Assembly: GCA_017979445.1 (NCBI GenBank)
Contig: CM030719.1
Span: 27,361,317 to 27,425,316 of the forward strand
Length of the DNA: 64,000 bases
Direction: 5' to 3'
Source: Akebia trifoliata
Taxonomy: Eukaryota; Streptophyta; Magnoliopsida; Ranunculales; Lardizabalaceae
The translations under genes and the position numbers were made by a program. This document shows positions 53,906-64,000 of this stretch, in pieces. The stretch's first letter is position 1. Every line of letters starts with the position of its first letter. The notes under the pieces are model-generated. The model was not told the origin of the DNA and did not search any database. It was given only the letters and a program-made list of their open reading frames with translations.

Positions 53906-54151
53906 ATTCTGACATGTTATCAAACATAATCTCAAGTATTTCTATTCAATACTTATAGCTTTCAACACTTAATAGTTTCAATTTAACAAATAATCCCTAA
54001 CCGATTGCTAAGTTTACTACATAATTTAAGCCAATCAAGTTTCGTGGGGGCAAGTCACCATGAAATCCAATTGAGTTTAGTAGACTCGAAGAATTATAAA
54101 ACTATGATTTAATTTTCTTTAGGAAGTTTACTTAAATCCTATGATTATACC

Positions 54152-54312
54152 AACCGGGAGCTAACTGAGATGGCAAGGAGGGATTGAGTAAGCTCCCCAA
54201 ACCCTAACTTCAAATATCTATATGCCCTTCCACAAGACTATATTTAAATGCTTGCACGGTACAAGGTGGTGGCACATGCGGCCTGCAAAGCTAAATAAAA
54301 AATAATAAAAAT
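54152..54312 (+). mobile_element. tRNA-derived SINE, second copy
   Basis: GAGCTAACTGAGATGGCAAG, then CTTCAAATATCTATATGCCC and GTGGCACATGCGGCC, matching the 22.97 kb element with substitutions; followed by an A-rich end. Confidence 0.5.
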
Positions 54313-54540
54313 CTTATGATTATATTAAAAGAAAATATCTTAAATAATAAATTTTATAATATGAAAGCATCAATTAATTATTGGAGTGGGGAAGTTGATC
54401 AATATAATTTAATGGATTGAACCCCACTAAAAGCAACACCTTTATCATGCATTTCAACAGATTGATCCATTAGTATCCAATAAAGCTTCCCAATAATGAA
54501 ATATTATGAAAAAGAGTAGTTGATTTTCGGACTTAAAAAT

Positions 54541-54690
54541 TTTCACTTGATCTATATTCTACTGATGTGGTAAGGGCATAGAATCATAGATTTTTTTATT
54601 CGAGATACACAAGGAAAAGATTAATGGTTATGTGCCCTTACCACGTCAGCTGAGTATAGACTGAGTAAAAAAATTCGAGTTAAAATTTCG
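54541..54690. mobile_element. MITE, relative of the 23.3 kb copy
   Basis: ACTGATGTGGTAAGGGCA and, inverted, TGCCCTTACCACGTCAGCTG, with TAGACTGAGTAAAAAAATTC at the right end. Confidence 0.65.
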
Positions 54691-55149
54691 AGTTTTGGTT
54701 GGCCAAAACACAAGATATTTAATTAGGTCTCTTGTCACTTACTAATCTTAGTGCATTTTCTATCTTTTCTCCTCTTTTGCTACTTTTTGACATTGTGTAC
54801 CGTCCACCCCACCCACTGACCAATCCGCTTCCTTCTCATTTCCAATATTCAGAGGTCAAGACAAATGCCCCTTATCTGGTTTAAGAATTACACCCAAAAG
54901 AAAAATAAATCGTAGGAAAAAATGAGTAAAAAAAGAAAAAAAAAAAAGGAAAAAAAAAAAAAGTAGTTGTGCCCGATTGATCATCTAGGGATTATCAAGA
55001 GAATGATAAACTTAATTTTACTTGTCAACTTTGACTATAACTGAAAAATAGAAGAATCCTAATTTAATTTTAAAACCTAATTAGACCTCTAAACTCCTAA
55101 TAACTTAAAAATTATAATTCTTTTAAAATACTATTAAATAGAATTAGAA

Positions 55150-56130
55150 ATTAAAATAAGGTCCTAAGATCTCCTCCCCCTTTAAAATGATTTGTCCTCA
55201 AGTCAAAAAAATCTCGTCCTTAAATGTATCAGCAAGATTTTTACTAGAAGAAATATTAACCTTCAAAAAGAATAGTTGAGATTTCTTGTAATAATAGCTA
55301 GATTTAAATTAATGTCGCAAATTAGACAAAGACTTTTGGATTGTTGTTCCACTTGCTCTACCGAGGAAAGTCATTGAATAGGAAAAAGCCTAAGAAGATT
55401 TGACCCAAGTAATGATATTATAGGTTCGGAGGTGTCGGTCGAGTAGGAACAAAAAATAATGGTTAAATAGTTGGAATTCCCTCGAGAGACCAATTTTTTT
55501 AGTTGTTATAGCTATAGTTTCGTCCTAAAATTTTGCAACTTCAGAAGCTTGTATAAGGTAGTAACTTTCTACACTTGAACTCTTACCCGTAATTCGTCAT
55601 GCAAACTTGAAACAAAGTAATAAATTATTAAATCTTATGGCAAACTTTTTGTTCTATTGGCTAACCGTTCAAACTACAATTGATATTCGCTAATCATTCC
55701 TATTTGACACAACTTGGAAAACGATCCATCGAGATCGTTTCAATATAATGTGTTAAATCGTGTACACAATCTCTATTTAAATTATGTCAAATTCTTTACC
55801 TTCTGATAAGGTGCGTTCTTACCATCAGTACCATAGAATCACATCTCTAATAAGATGAGTTTATGCGAAAGTCACCATCAGTTCATCCATGATATTAGTG
55901 ATCTTTTGATATTACTTCGCACGAAATATTCAACTGAATGGATCATTTCCGTTAAACAACGAAAATCAATACAAATGACGCGATCTTCAAATAACCTCAT
56001 CTTGATTTGGGCGATTGTGTACCCCGATTGCGATCTAGCTAGGTGTTATCAATTTCAATTGCTCCAATTGTTGTTGTTATATTTGCTCCAACATCCTCGA
56101 CAATTCATTAGTTCAAGTTTGATTTAATAT
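55150..56130 (-). mobile_element. Ty3/gypsy remnant (tentative)
   Basis: The minus strand at about 55172-55212 encodes FDLRTNHFKGGGDL, close to the DLRTNPFQEGG(D) ending of plant gypsy polyproteins. The other end (56023-56121) recurs at 63906-64000, showing it belongs to a dispersed element. The middle is too decayed to read. Confidence 0.4.
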
Positions 56131-56134
56131 CTCA

Positions 56135-56780
56135 GAAATTTCTTCAATTCGTTGGGTGAGGGATATAAAATTTGAACTTCGAGTTCCTTAACCATCATAA
56201 TAAATAATCATGATCCAGAAAGATTCCAATTATTCAATTATGATCCCATTATATGACAAAAAAGATGTGATAAATGACAATTGCCCTTCATGTCAAACAT
56301 CAAACTACGATTAATTAAAATATAACAATAAAATGTGGATGGATATACTTCCTCTTTGACAATAATTGTAAAAATAAAAAATTAATTTGGACAATAAGTA
56401 TGTTTCTCAATTTGCATCTCGCATTGGAAGAAATTTTACCCCTCGCAATATCCAAATATTAGAGAAATATATTATTTCTAAGATCTGACCTTGATTTTAT
56501 AATTATTTTTTTTCAAAAGATTAATAAATTTACCTTTATGCCCTTGCATTGAATATAATTTTTACGTGCAAAGAAAGGGTAAATATAGTAAATAGCAAAT
56601 ATCACCCTACAAACTATATAACTTTTTTAGTAAAAAAATTAATTACAAAATCTGGTATATCAACATTTTTGTAAATAATTTTTTTTCAAAAAACTTGGCC
56701 GGTTCATTAATGTTTGTAGTCTTCTCTTCAAGTCCACGACCGACCTCGCCAAGAAGAAAGCAAAATTCAAACTTCATAGT
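56135..56780. other. Upstream side of the RING-H2 gene
   Basis: AT-rich, no other feature supported. Confidence 0.4.
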
Positions 56781-56786
56781 CCACAA

Positions 56787-56793
56787 TATAAAG
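56787..56793 (+). promoter_or_regulatory. TATA-like box of the RING-H2 gene
   Basis: TATAAAG 130 bp upstream of the ATG would place transcription start near 56820 and give a 5'UTR of about 100 nt. Inferred from sequence only. Confidence 0.4.
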
Positions 56794-56916
56794 TACAAAG
56801 CCCCCTAGGACTTCTCTATTAAATTCTCCATTTCCATTCCGCGTTTTCATCTTTTTCAAAGCCAAAAAACCCAACAAAAAGAAAACCCAGAAACCATTAA
56901 AGCTTTTGAGTCCAAG

Positions 56917-57339
56917 ATGATGTTTATGTTGATGTTTGTGGCAGTTATAGTTATAATAGTCCTCTTCTTAGTGACCAAATTCATGCTCAAGTGGTCGTGT
57001 AACAATGGGTCTATGGAGTACTTGAAGGAGGAGGGCATGGAATGTTCAGTGTGTCTATGTGAGCTATGTGAGGGGGAGAGAGTTCAAGTGCTCCCTAAAT
57101 GCAACCATGGGTTTCATGTAGATTGCATTAAAAAGTGGTTTCAAACCCATTCAACTTGCCCACTTTGTAGAAACAGAGTTCCTTTGCTTCATCTTCAACG
57201 ACATGGTGTCCTTTCTTATTCTTTCTCAATTCTTTATGAGAAAATCATCACAATATTGGGAAATTCTCTCACTATAGAGAGCGTGTTGAGTCTATGTGAA
57301 GGTCCACAGTTTATTTCTCATAATTTTATTTCTTTATGA
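56917..57339 (+). CDS. RING-H2 E3 ubiquitin ligase, short ATL-type
   Basis: Membrane-anchored E3 ligase that would pass ubiquitin from an E2 to a substrate. The 140-aa ORF has no intron, as in most ATL genes. Residues 2-24 form one strongly hydrophobic segment. The RING-H2 ligands are C43, C46, C62, H64, H67, C70, C81 and C84, with the E2-contact Trp at 74 (IKKWF). The GLD motif that ATLs usually carry between the membrane segment and the RING is absent: only about 18 residues separate the two, ending [13 protein letters not shown]. The protein is shorter than typical ATLs. A TATAAAG lies about 130 bp upstream. The start is the first of two adjacent ATGs. Family assignment is firm; the substrate is unknown. 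Confidence 0.9.
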   Translation: MMFMLMFVAVIVIIVLFLVTKFMLKWSCNNGSMEYLKEEGMECSVCLCELCEGERVQVLPKCNHGFHVDCIKKWFQTHSTCPLCRNRVPLLHLQRHGVLSYSFSILYEKIITILGNSLTIESVLSLCEGPQFISHNFISL

Positions 57340-57754
57340 GGTGGAGATTTGTTCATCCAAGCTATCTGTCCATGGAGGGAGATTGATGAATCATGAATAT
57401 GTAGTTAGGTATTAGATAGAGATAGAAAGAGGTTAAGTAGTCCATTTATTTGTTGTTTCATTGAGAAAACCAATGAAAAATAGCTCCACCAACACCTCTG
57501 TAATTTGTATAATTATCAAGACCAACTTTCACAAAATTTGATGAGTATTTTGAGATCTCGGAAAATTTTGTGGATTGGGTAATCCATCAATCTATGAATT
57601 AGTTACCTATTAATCCGAAAGTCTGCCTAATTTTCTTCTTCTTCTTCTTGTTGAAGGTTTATTGGTCTTTTTTGAGAACTTGATTATTTATTTATCTTAA
57701 GAAGTGCATTGTCTTCGATCTATATTTTCTTCTTTTTGTACGGCACCGTTTGTT

Positions 57755-58092
57755 TTAGAGCTGCTATTAGCACCCCAACTTTTACTTATTACATCCAATT
57801 AAAAAGAAAGAAAATTAGTAAATTTTGGGGTGCCAATAGAAGCTCTCTCTCTCCCTCTTTCTTGTTTCTAGATTTCTATTTTTAATGTTTTATATTTTAT
57901 AAAAGAATAATCTTTATTGTAAACAACCACTAAAAGTGTTATAATGTTTTGTACCGTTGAGGTCATAACTCGAGCCAAACCTTGGTGATGGTTGATGAGT
58001 GCATTCTAATCTTTGATGGGGGTATGATAAATAATTTAAGAAATGGAGTGTAATAGTAAGAGTTGGGGTGCCAATAGCACCTCTCCTTATTT
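57755..58092. mobile_element. MITE (TTGGCACCCC family), unit A
   Basis: The left end CTATTAGCACCCCAACTTTT and right end AGAGTTGGGGTGCCAATAGC are inverted relatives. A second right end (GGGGTGCCAATAGAAGCTC) lies inside at about 57825. Confidence 0.7.
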
Positions 58093-58175
58093 TTCTAGAA
58101 TAAGAATCTTGATTTTTTTCCTAAAAAATCCCTTATCTTCTTTTGGTGTAAAATTTTATAATACCCAATTTTTTT

Positions 58176-58513
58176 AGGTTGGTATTGGCATCCCAACTTA
58201 GTTATTACACCCTAATTAAAAGTGCAGGAAATAATTGAATAGTTGGGAATAAATAAAAATTTGGGATGCCAATAAAAATTCTTTCATTTTTTTTTATTAG
58301 ATTTCTATTTTTGGGGGTTTAGGATTTTATATGAGCCTAACTGGCGCAATTGTTTGAGCCAGTGTTATAGTGTTTTTTTTTCATAATGTTGGATTTTTAA
58401 TTTGAGCCAAATCTTTGTAATAGTTGAAGAGTCATTTAATCTTTAATTGGGGTGTGAGAAATGATTTAAAAAATTGAAGTGTAATAAGTAAAAGCTGGGG
58501 TGCCAATAGCATC
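58176..58513. mobile_element. MITE (TTGGCACCCC family), unit B
   Basis: Same plan as unit A, with left end GGTATTGGCATCCCAACTTA, an internal end near 58265, and right end AGCTGGGGTGCCAATAGCAT. Offset from unit A by about 421 bp. Confidence 0.7.
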
Positions 58514-58633
58514 TCTCTGTCCCCAAAACTTTCTTGAGTTGATCTGAATTAATTTGAACAAACCCCCAAATAATTGTTGAATTGGAACTTGGTTACTATG
58601 CTGTCAACAATTATAATGATGTAATAAGAGGAA

Positions 58634-58886
58634 TTGTTATAGAATCGTGATAATTTGATTACCCTACGTGGCAAACTCAATTAACTACGCTGATGTGACA
58701 AATTAGGGAATCGTAGATCTGTGCTTCTCAGGATACACGGCTGCACTTCCCCATAAAAAATGTATCTCGAGGGAACCACGTATCTTGGGAAACATGGATC
58801 TACAATTCTCAAACTTTTCACGTCAAGTAGTTGTTTGAATATGCCACGTGGGGTGATCAGATTATCAAGACTCATTGTTATAACCA
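58634..58886. mobile_element. MITE with inverted ends, copy 2
   Basis: The left end CGTGATAATTTGATTACCCT recurs inverted at the right as GGGGTGATCAGATTATCAAG; both ends carry CTACGTGGC or CCACGTGG. Confidence 0.65.
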
Positions 58887-58899
58887 TTTTATGGTCACC

Positions 58900-60340
58900 C
58901 ACCATGAAAGTGGCAATGAATATAAAAGCATGTTTTTTATATGAAACTCTGGAGTTTTTATTGTCTAAAATATTATTGTCTTAGAAAAAGTTTCTACTAG
59001 TTGGGGTTAAAATCAAGGAATCATTTAAGTCGCAACAAATCGAATCGTGAAATGTTGAATGATTTGATTAGTAACCCTGATTTTGATAAGGTCAGTAAGT
59101 TGATGATGGTGGGAATTCAGTCTAATGATGTAAATATTTTCAAACATTAATATGATGTTTTTTATTTTTTTTCTTATTTTATAAAATTTCAAAAACAGAG
59201 TACGAAAATTGATTAATTCCCAAAATGGTGCACTATTCAAAAATAATTCTGAAAACGGTAATTTAGGATTTTCAAATTTTTTTTTTATAAATAAAGTGAT
59301 AAAAAGTATTTTTATCTTTTTTTTCTACCTAAAATACTCATTTCTCTTCTTTCTTTAAAACACTTTTCTTACCTAGTAAGATTTTAAGTCATGTTAAGAG
59401 TTGTTTTCCTATCAAAACAACTTAAGAGTCAAAAAAACAAAAAAAACAAAAAAAAATTATACTTGAACAATTGCAAATTGGGCCTAGATGTGCAGAGTTC
59501 AAATATTTTGAGAGCCATCAACAACAAAAATGCAATTCCCTTACGATTCCATGGCGAAATGATCCCTAAGAAACCTGCAATTATCATAGGAGAGCTGTAT
59601 CTTTTCTTCTCATCTCAGCCACTTTTTGGAGGGTCGGGTTGGGTCATAGAAAAAATACTTATTTATTTTATTTTTTGGATCAGCTTTTACTGTATAATTT
59701 GTATCAACCCATTAATTTTTGTATTATTATAGGAGGGAAGGTCAAATTGTTTTACACCAAAATTTTAAATCCCACAGATGCATTTAAACTTGGAAATTAT
59801 TAAGATTTTTGGTAAAAAAAAAAAATGAAAATGCAATATTTCCATAATAGTTAATTTGTTGAAATTATAAAAATAACCTTTGAATCTTTAATATTACAAT
59901 GAGATAAGGGTTTGATGCCAATTCGAAACTATCCCAATAAATATTATAAAAAAAACAGTTGCAATGTATTAAATTATAACTATTACAAAAAATCATTAAA
60001 AATCTATTATATATAAGAAAACCATGAAATTTTTTAATCTTACCTAAATCCTAATTTGGGCAGGTTGAGCCGTTGAGGGCAGATCCAAGCTTTAACTGAA
60101 GTGGCAGTCCTGAACTCGAGCTAAACACAGCCAGAGCATTGAATCTGAGCTTATTAACCTGAACTTGAGCTACTCCACATGGGTTGAGCTAGGGTTAACC
60201 TAAGATAGTTTTGAGCCTGTTGGGCAAGATGGGCTCGTTGAATTTGCCTAATTTTGCTTGAATTAGCAAATAAATTTTATATCTTAAATAATAAGAAATA
60301 ACTAAAAGACAGTTTAAGTTGAGGGGTTGGCTAAATGACA
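58900..60340. other. No gene seen
   Basis: AT-rich spacer with A/T homopolymers. Confidence 0.4.
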
Positions 60341-60344
60341 ATTT

Positions 60345-60500
60345 TGAAACGATAAGCAATTAATACATGTAGGTCGTGATTTCAATATTCAGTATGAGCA
60401 TTAATTTCTGAAAGGCCACCCACGAGGGCACACCCTCACTTACCTAGTACATGTGATGTGCATGAACATTGCACGTGCCCCATGACTAATCCTAGAACAA
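60345..60500 (+). mobile_element. Diverged, truncated SINE copy
   Basis: GGCCACCCACGAGGGCACAC, CCTCACTTACCTAGTACATG and GATGTGCATGAACATTGCAC match the middle of the 26.7 kb SINE. Confidence 0.6.
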
Positions 60501-60899
60501 AATCATAGTTTATGGACTAAGCAAAAGCCTAGATACAAGTTTAGTTATTAAGAAAAAAGAAAAACTAAATACACTTTAAATATAAATAAACAAGCCACAT
60601 ATTCTAATATAAACAGCAAATCACAATTATGAATTATTTATGAATCTATGGACCTAGCTCACACATAATCAACTTGTGGTGAATCTGAGCTCATTTGTAG
60701 GCTTACAAACCATTTTTAGGCTATCTCTAGCCATCGGATTCGAGCAAACTAATTCTTGTTTTTAAAATACAAATCCATTCAAATCCAAAAAATTTCAATT
60801 TCAAAACTAATCTCAAATTATATAAAGATGACTAAAAAATTTGTACAATAAAACATCAATACAAAAAATCAAACTTTATATTAAAAAAAATAAAAAAAA

Positions 60900-61475
60900 T
60901 TACATCCTATAATACAGTCGGCCCTCTCTATCATCTCTAATGATACAATCAAGCTGGTGAGGAATGACACATGGCCACAACTCAATTTCTTCTTCCGAAT
61001 CCGCATAGGATGCTAAAAAATCAGCCGCCCTATTGACCTCTCTATAAGCAAAAGAAAATGTTACTTTATCAAATTCTTTACATAATCTATATATTTCTTC
61101 GACAATATGCGCCACCGTTGATATGGGGAAAGCTCCTGAAATACATTTAAGACCTACTTGAGAGTCTGAAGATACGTTCAGCCTTCGACATCCATATTTT
61201 ATAGCTAAACTTAATCCCTTCTGTATGGCTAGTAGTTCGTGATGTACTACCGACTTCGGCTGAGAGCACCCTGCGTAGGCAACGATCATGTCTCCATAGT
61301 GATCTCTAATCAACGCTCCCTCACCACCTCGCTTAGCTCGCAAGGATCCGTCCGTGTTAAGCATGTATTCTCCTTCGAGCGGTGGATCCCATTTAAAATA
61401 TTTAGGGATTTTTGGAAAGAAATCAGCGTTGTTATTGTAAGACGAAAAATGGTTCAAGCTCTGAATGGCATTCAT
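60900..61475 (-). CDS. RNase H type-1 domain protein (RVT_3-like), intronless
   Basis: Single uninterrupted ORF; the family hydrolyses RNA in RNA-DNA hybrids. All four catalytic acidic residues are in the expected settings: Asp in LNTDGS, Glu in HHELLAI, Asp in SSDSQ and Asp in NRAADFLA. The stretch WDPPLEGEYMLNTDGS is typical of plant stand-alone RNase H proteins derived from non-LTR retroelements. From Met at 61475 the product is 191 aa. The same frame stays open up to an earlier ATG at 61661 (253 aa); that extra part is Ser/Phe-rich and looks like leader, though a targeting peptide is possible. No reverse transcriptase is seen next to it. Either a recently inserted retroelement fragment or a retained gene; the intact frame favours some constraint or recent origin. 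Confidence 0.7.
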   Translation of the reverse strand: MNAIQSLNHFSSYNNNADFFPKIPKYFKWDPPLEGEYMLNTDGSLRAKRGGEGALIRDHYGDMIVAYAGCSQPKSVVHHELLAIQKGLSLAIKYGCRRLNVSSDSQVGLKCISGAFPISTVAHIVEEIYRLCKEFDKVTFSFAYREVNRAADFLASYADSEEEIELWPCVIPHQLDCIIRDDREGRLYYRM

Positions 61476-61664
61476 ACTGATTAGGAAAATTGGAATATGG
61501 AATATGGAAAAAAGACGCAGTTGTGAGTGACTAAAATGAGTTGGAGACGTAGAAATGAATTTTTTAACTTTATAGTTTAAGAAACTTATAAGTGAATACG
61601 AATACGACTTCGAATGGGACACAAAGAACTGGGATTTTGCTGTTTTACACTTTTGATACACGTT

Positions 61665-63015
61665 AAAACATTTTAATATTTACCAATAAACCTCCAAAAA
61701 TAATATAATTATTTATAAACCCCTTATCAAATAAAGACTTAAATAAAACCCAATTTTTATATCATCTCAGTGAGAATAATGTCTGGATTTTTGGGAATAT
61801 GAAGATGGATACATACTTACACATAAAAACTGAAGTTTGTTGGAATTTCAAAAATCAACCCGTTTTGTGCTTTTAAACCTTAATAGAGTCGAAGTAATAT
61901 TTTTTTTCACTGTTTCCCCTTATAATTTTAAGAATCAGAAGGTGAAGACATTTATCCAATACAGAGAGACATGAGAAACACTTTCCTTACTAATTAAGAT
62001 TTCTACCAAGGGTCCTTAAGTTCAATTGGAATACCAATTGGAAATCCAACACCACAGCCCTCTAGATTTCTAGGATACACTCATAAAAATACAAAAAAAA
62101 AATATATACATATATTTTTTTGGGATTGATCCAAGTTTAAAATGAACAGTTATTGAATTTCTACCGAACTCCCAAATTTTAATGGTGAAAAATAATACTT
62201 TTAAAGTTTTACTTTTTTTTTTAAGTTCATAGAATTTTTTCCTCTACATCTTGTAGTATTGGTTCATAGGATCACATTTTTGGATGCCAATAGATGAGCT
62301 TAACAATGCTTAGTAAGATTTGAAATCTTACAAAGTTAGTAAGGCTAGAGTTGCTCTAGAAACATTAGAGTTTTGGAGAGAAGCAGGGTGGGACTTGTAA
62401 ATTTTCTTTATTTGGCAAGGGACTTATGAAAATTTTAATAATTTTTTAAGATTTATTGGTAAGTATTATAATCTCTGTGTTACCCGACTCATCCTACCCT
62501 TAGTTATTCGGGTATGAGTGCAAATTTTTTATGTGTAAATTTATCCGTAATTATTTTTATCTGAATATTTTTAGGGTCGGATAAGGATATGCAGCCTATC
62601 CAACCCGATTATCCGTTTATCCGAGTTTAATACAGTAAATTCACAATAAGATATGTGTATAACCAAAAATTAAGATTTTCCCATCATGTTCACAATGAGG
62701 CATATATATTTGACTTAGATATCCACTTGAAATTTTGGTACAAGTTGAATATTGATATCCTTTAAAATAATGGATAAAGCGTCAGATATGGATATTAATA
62801 TAAGTTGGTAAAAAATCGGATATGGATAACCGGATATAGAATTGGATAAGGATATGGTAATAACTTCACCCGACAAAACTGAGGATTAAGAACCAATCAA
62901 AGAGGGTTAAATGTTACATGTAAGTAGTTGTTGTAATGAATTCATGAAGATTTTTTTTTTCTCACAGCATAGTCCAATGATCGTTTGACATGTGTCAAAA
63001 TGACATAAGCCATAA
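61665..63015. other. No gene seen; diverged repeat at 62.5-62.9 kb
   Basis: Words such as ATCCAACCCGATTATCCG and GGATATGGATAACCGG near 62.58-62.85 kb recall the hAT-like MITEs at 2.2 and 25.2 kb. No clean ends. Confidence 0.4.
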
Positions 63016-63019
63016 AAAT

Positions 63020-63345
63020 TTTCTGTTGTGGTTTGTGGAACCTAATAGTACTAGTCAACAAGGAGGTACTGTAAATCAAGCCACGCCTAAGGATATTTTC
63101 ATAATTTTACTAATATTATGTAAAACCCTACTTAGATATCTTAGGGTATTTATTTTTCTTGTTTTTTTAGGTGAAAAGGTGTCATCTCTAACTGCGAGGT
63201 TTTCTTCATAGTGGAATTTGTGTGATCCGTAGACGTACCTCAATCTAGAGGGAACCATGTAAAATCTCTGTGTTTCTTTGTGTGGTTGCATCTTGTGTTT
63301 AGTTTTTCGATTCGTTTTCTTGTTTCGATAGCACCTTCTTTCTTA
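63020..63345 (+). mobile_element. Ty1/copia 5' LTR, boundaries approximate
   Basis: Sequence before the primer-site-like motif resembles a copia LTR. A minus-strand relative occurs at 27400-27615, sharing the words around GAACCATGT, TGTGTTTCTTTGT and GATTGCATCTTG or close variants. I could not fix the LTR start. It belongs with the gag remnant that follows. Confidence 0.5.
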
Positions 63346-63378
63346 AGAACTAGTATCAAGGCTAAGTTATTAGTTTGA

Positions 63379-63723
63379 ATGAGTGCAATAACCGAAGAGA
63401 AGGTAAGAATTGAGAAGTTCAACTGTTCGAATTTTAAACTGCAGAAGATGCAAATCGAGGACATTCTTTATCATAAGGACCTTTATTGTCCTTAGAGAGG
63501 AAAAACGAAGAAATTGACAAACATGACAAATGAAGACTAAGAGATTCTCAATAGGAAAGCCCTGAGTAATACTCGATTATCTCCGACTTCGTCTGTGACT
63601 TTCAATATCTCTAACAAGAAGTCTACATCAGATTTGATGGTCGTTTTGTCAAAGATGTATGAGAAACCCTCCAGCTCAAACAAAGTTTTCCTAACAAAAA
63701 GTTTATTCAACATGAATTTTTAA
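63379..63723 (+). pseudogene. Decayed Ty1/copia gag start
   Basis: Reading from the ATG, the frame runs on with the layout of a copia gag N-terminus (EKVRIEKFNCSNFKLQKMQI, later SDLMVVLSKMYEK) but is broken by at least two in-frame stops and ends at TAA. Just upstream (about 63346-63361) is TATCAAGGC, resembling the initiator tRNA-Met primer site used by copia elements. Not functional. Confidence 0.7.
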
Positions 63724-63905
63724 CAAATAAATCAAAATAAAAATTTAATAATATTCACGCACATAAAAATCTAAAAACCTCTTGATTTGAAAATTTGAAA
63801 ATTTTCACATAAAATGACAATTTAAATCGAAATTTGAGACCTCAATCCAAAAATTTAAACATCAACATTTTAAGCATAACATTAATTAAAATGTTAACCT
63901 TAATC

Positions 63906-64000
63906 AACAAATGATCTAGCTAGGTTTTATCAATGTCAATCGCTCCAATCATTGTTGTCATATTCCTTCCAACATCCTCGACAATTCCTTAGTTCAAGTT
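63906..64000. repeat. Second copy of the 56.0-56.1 kb segment
   Basis: GATCTAGCTAGGTTTTATCA, ATTGTTGTCATATTC and CCAACATCCTCGACAATTC match 56023-56121 in the same orientation; it runs off the window. Confidence 0.8.

Noticed and set aside
55855..56127. 90-codon plus-strand ORF
   Set aside because: Antisense to the probable gypsy remnant.

Overview
The window is nuclear DNA of a flowering plant, most likely a dicot. It is AT-rich, its genes carry introns of 0.1 to 3.6 kb with GT..AG ends, and the spaces between genes are packed with MITEs, SINEs, Helitron-like ends and pieces of LTR and LINE retrotransposons. I cannot name the species. I see no bacterial, organellar or CRISPR sequence.

Five protein genes can be supported. 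On the minus strand, 2.9-5.7 kb, is cytosolic 40S ribosomal protein S18 (RPS18, 4 exons, 152 aa). On the minus strand, 8.6-21.8 kb, is a large nuclear regulator of the IDM1-like family with a PHD finger and a GNAT acetyltransferase domain (8 coding exons, 1242 aa by my splice model, plus a likely 5'UTR exon). On the minus strand, 32.2-35.2 kb, is a WNK protein kinase (7 exons, 762 aa). On the plus strand, 56.9-57.3 kb, is an intronless RING-H2 E3 ligase of the ATL type (140 aa). On the minus strand, 60.9-61.5 kb, is an intronless RNase H type-1 protein with its full set of catalytic residues, probably of retroelement origin. One more exon-like ORF, at 42.97-43.16 kb, may be a gene fragment. 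The three multi-exon models were joined by hand; every junction keeps frame and the joined proteins match their families.

Layout: 1-2.9 kb, MITEs; 2.9-5.8 kb, RPS18; 5.9-8.4 kb, MITE and a head-to-tail Helitron-like array; 8.6-22.2 kb, the PHD/GNAT gene with LINE and SINE pieces in its introns; 22.3-32 kb, repeats, including a three-LTR TRIM array and a SINE with clear target-site duplications; 32.2-35.4 kb, WNK; 35.4-56.7 kb, a long gene-poor stretch with nested transposons (the clearest is a 2.0 kb solo LTR-like element with a CCCTG duplication sitting inside a MITE), tandem hAT-type MITEs and a long-stem hairpin; 56.9-57.3 kb, the RING gene; 57.7-58.9 kb, duplicated MITEs; 60.9-61.5 kb, the RNase H gene; 63.0-64.0 kb, the start of a decayed Ty1/copia element and a repeated Ty3/gypsy-like segment.

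The genes do not form a pathway; their clustering looks incidental. I found no convincing undescribed multi-gene system. The most unusual material is the architecture of the mobile elements.
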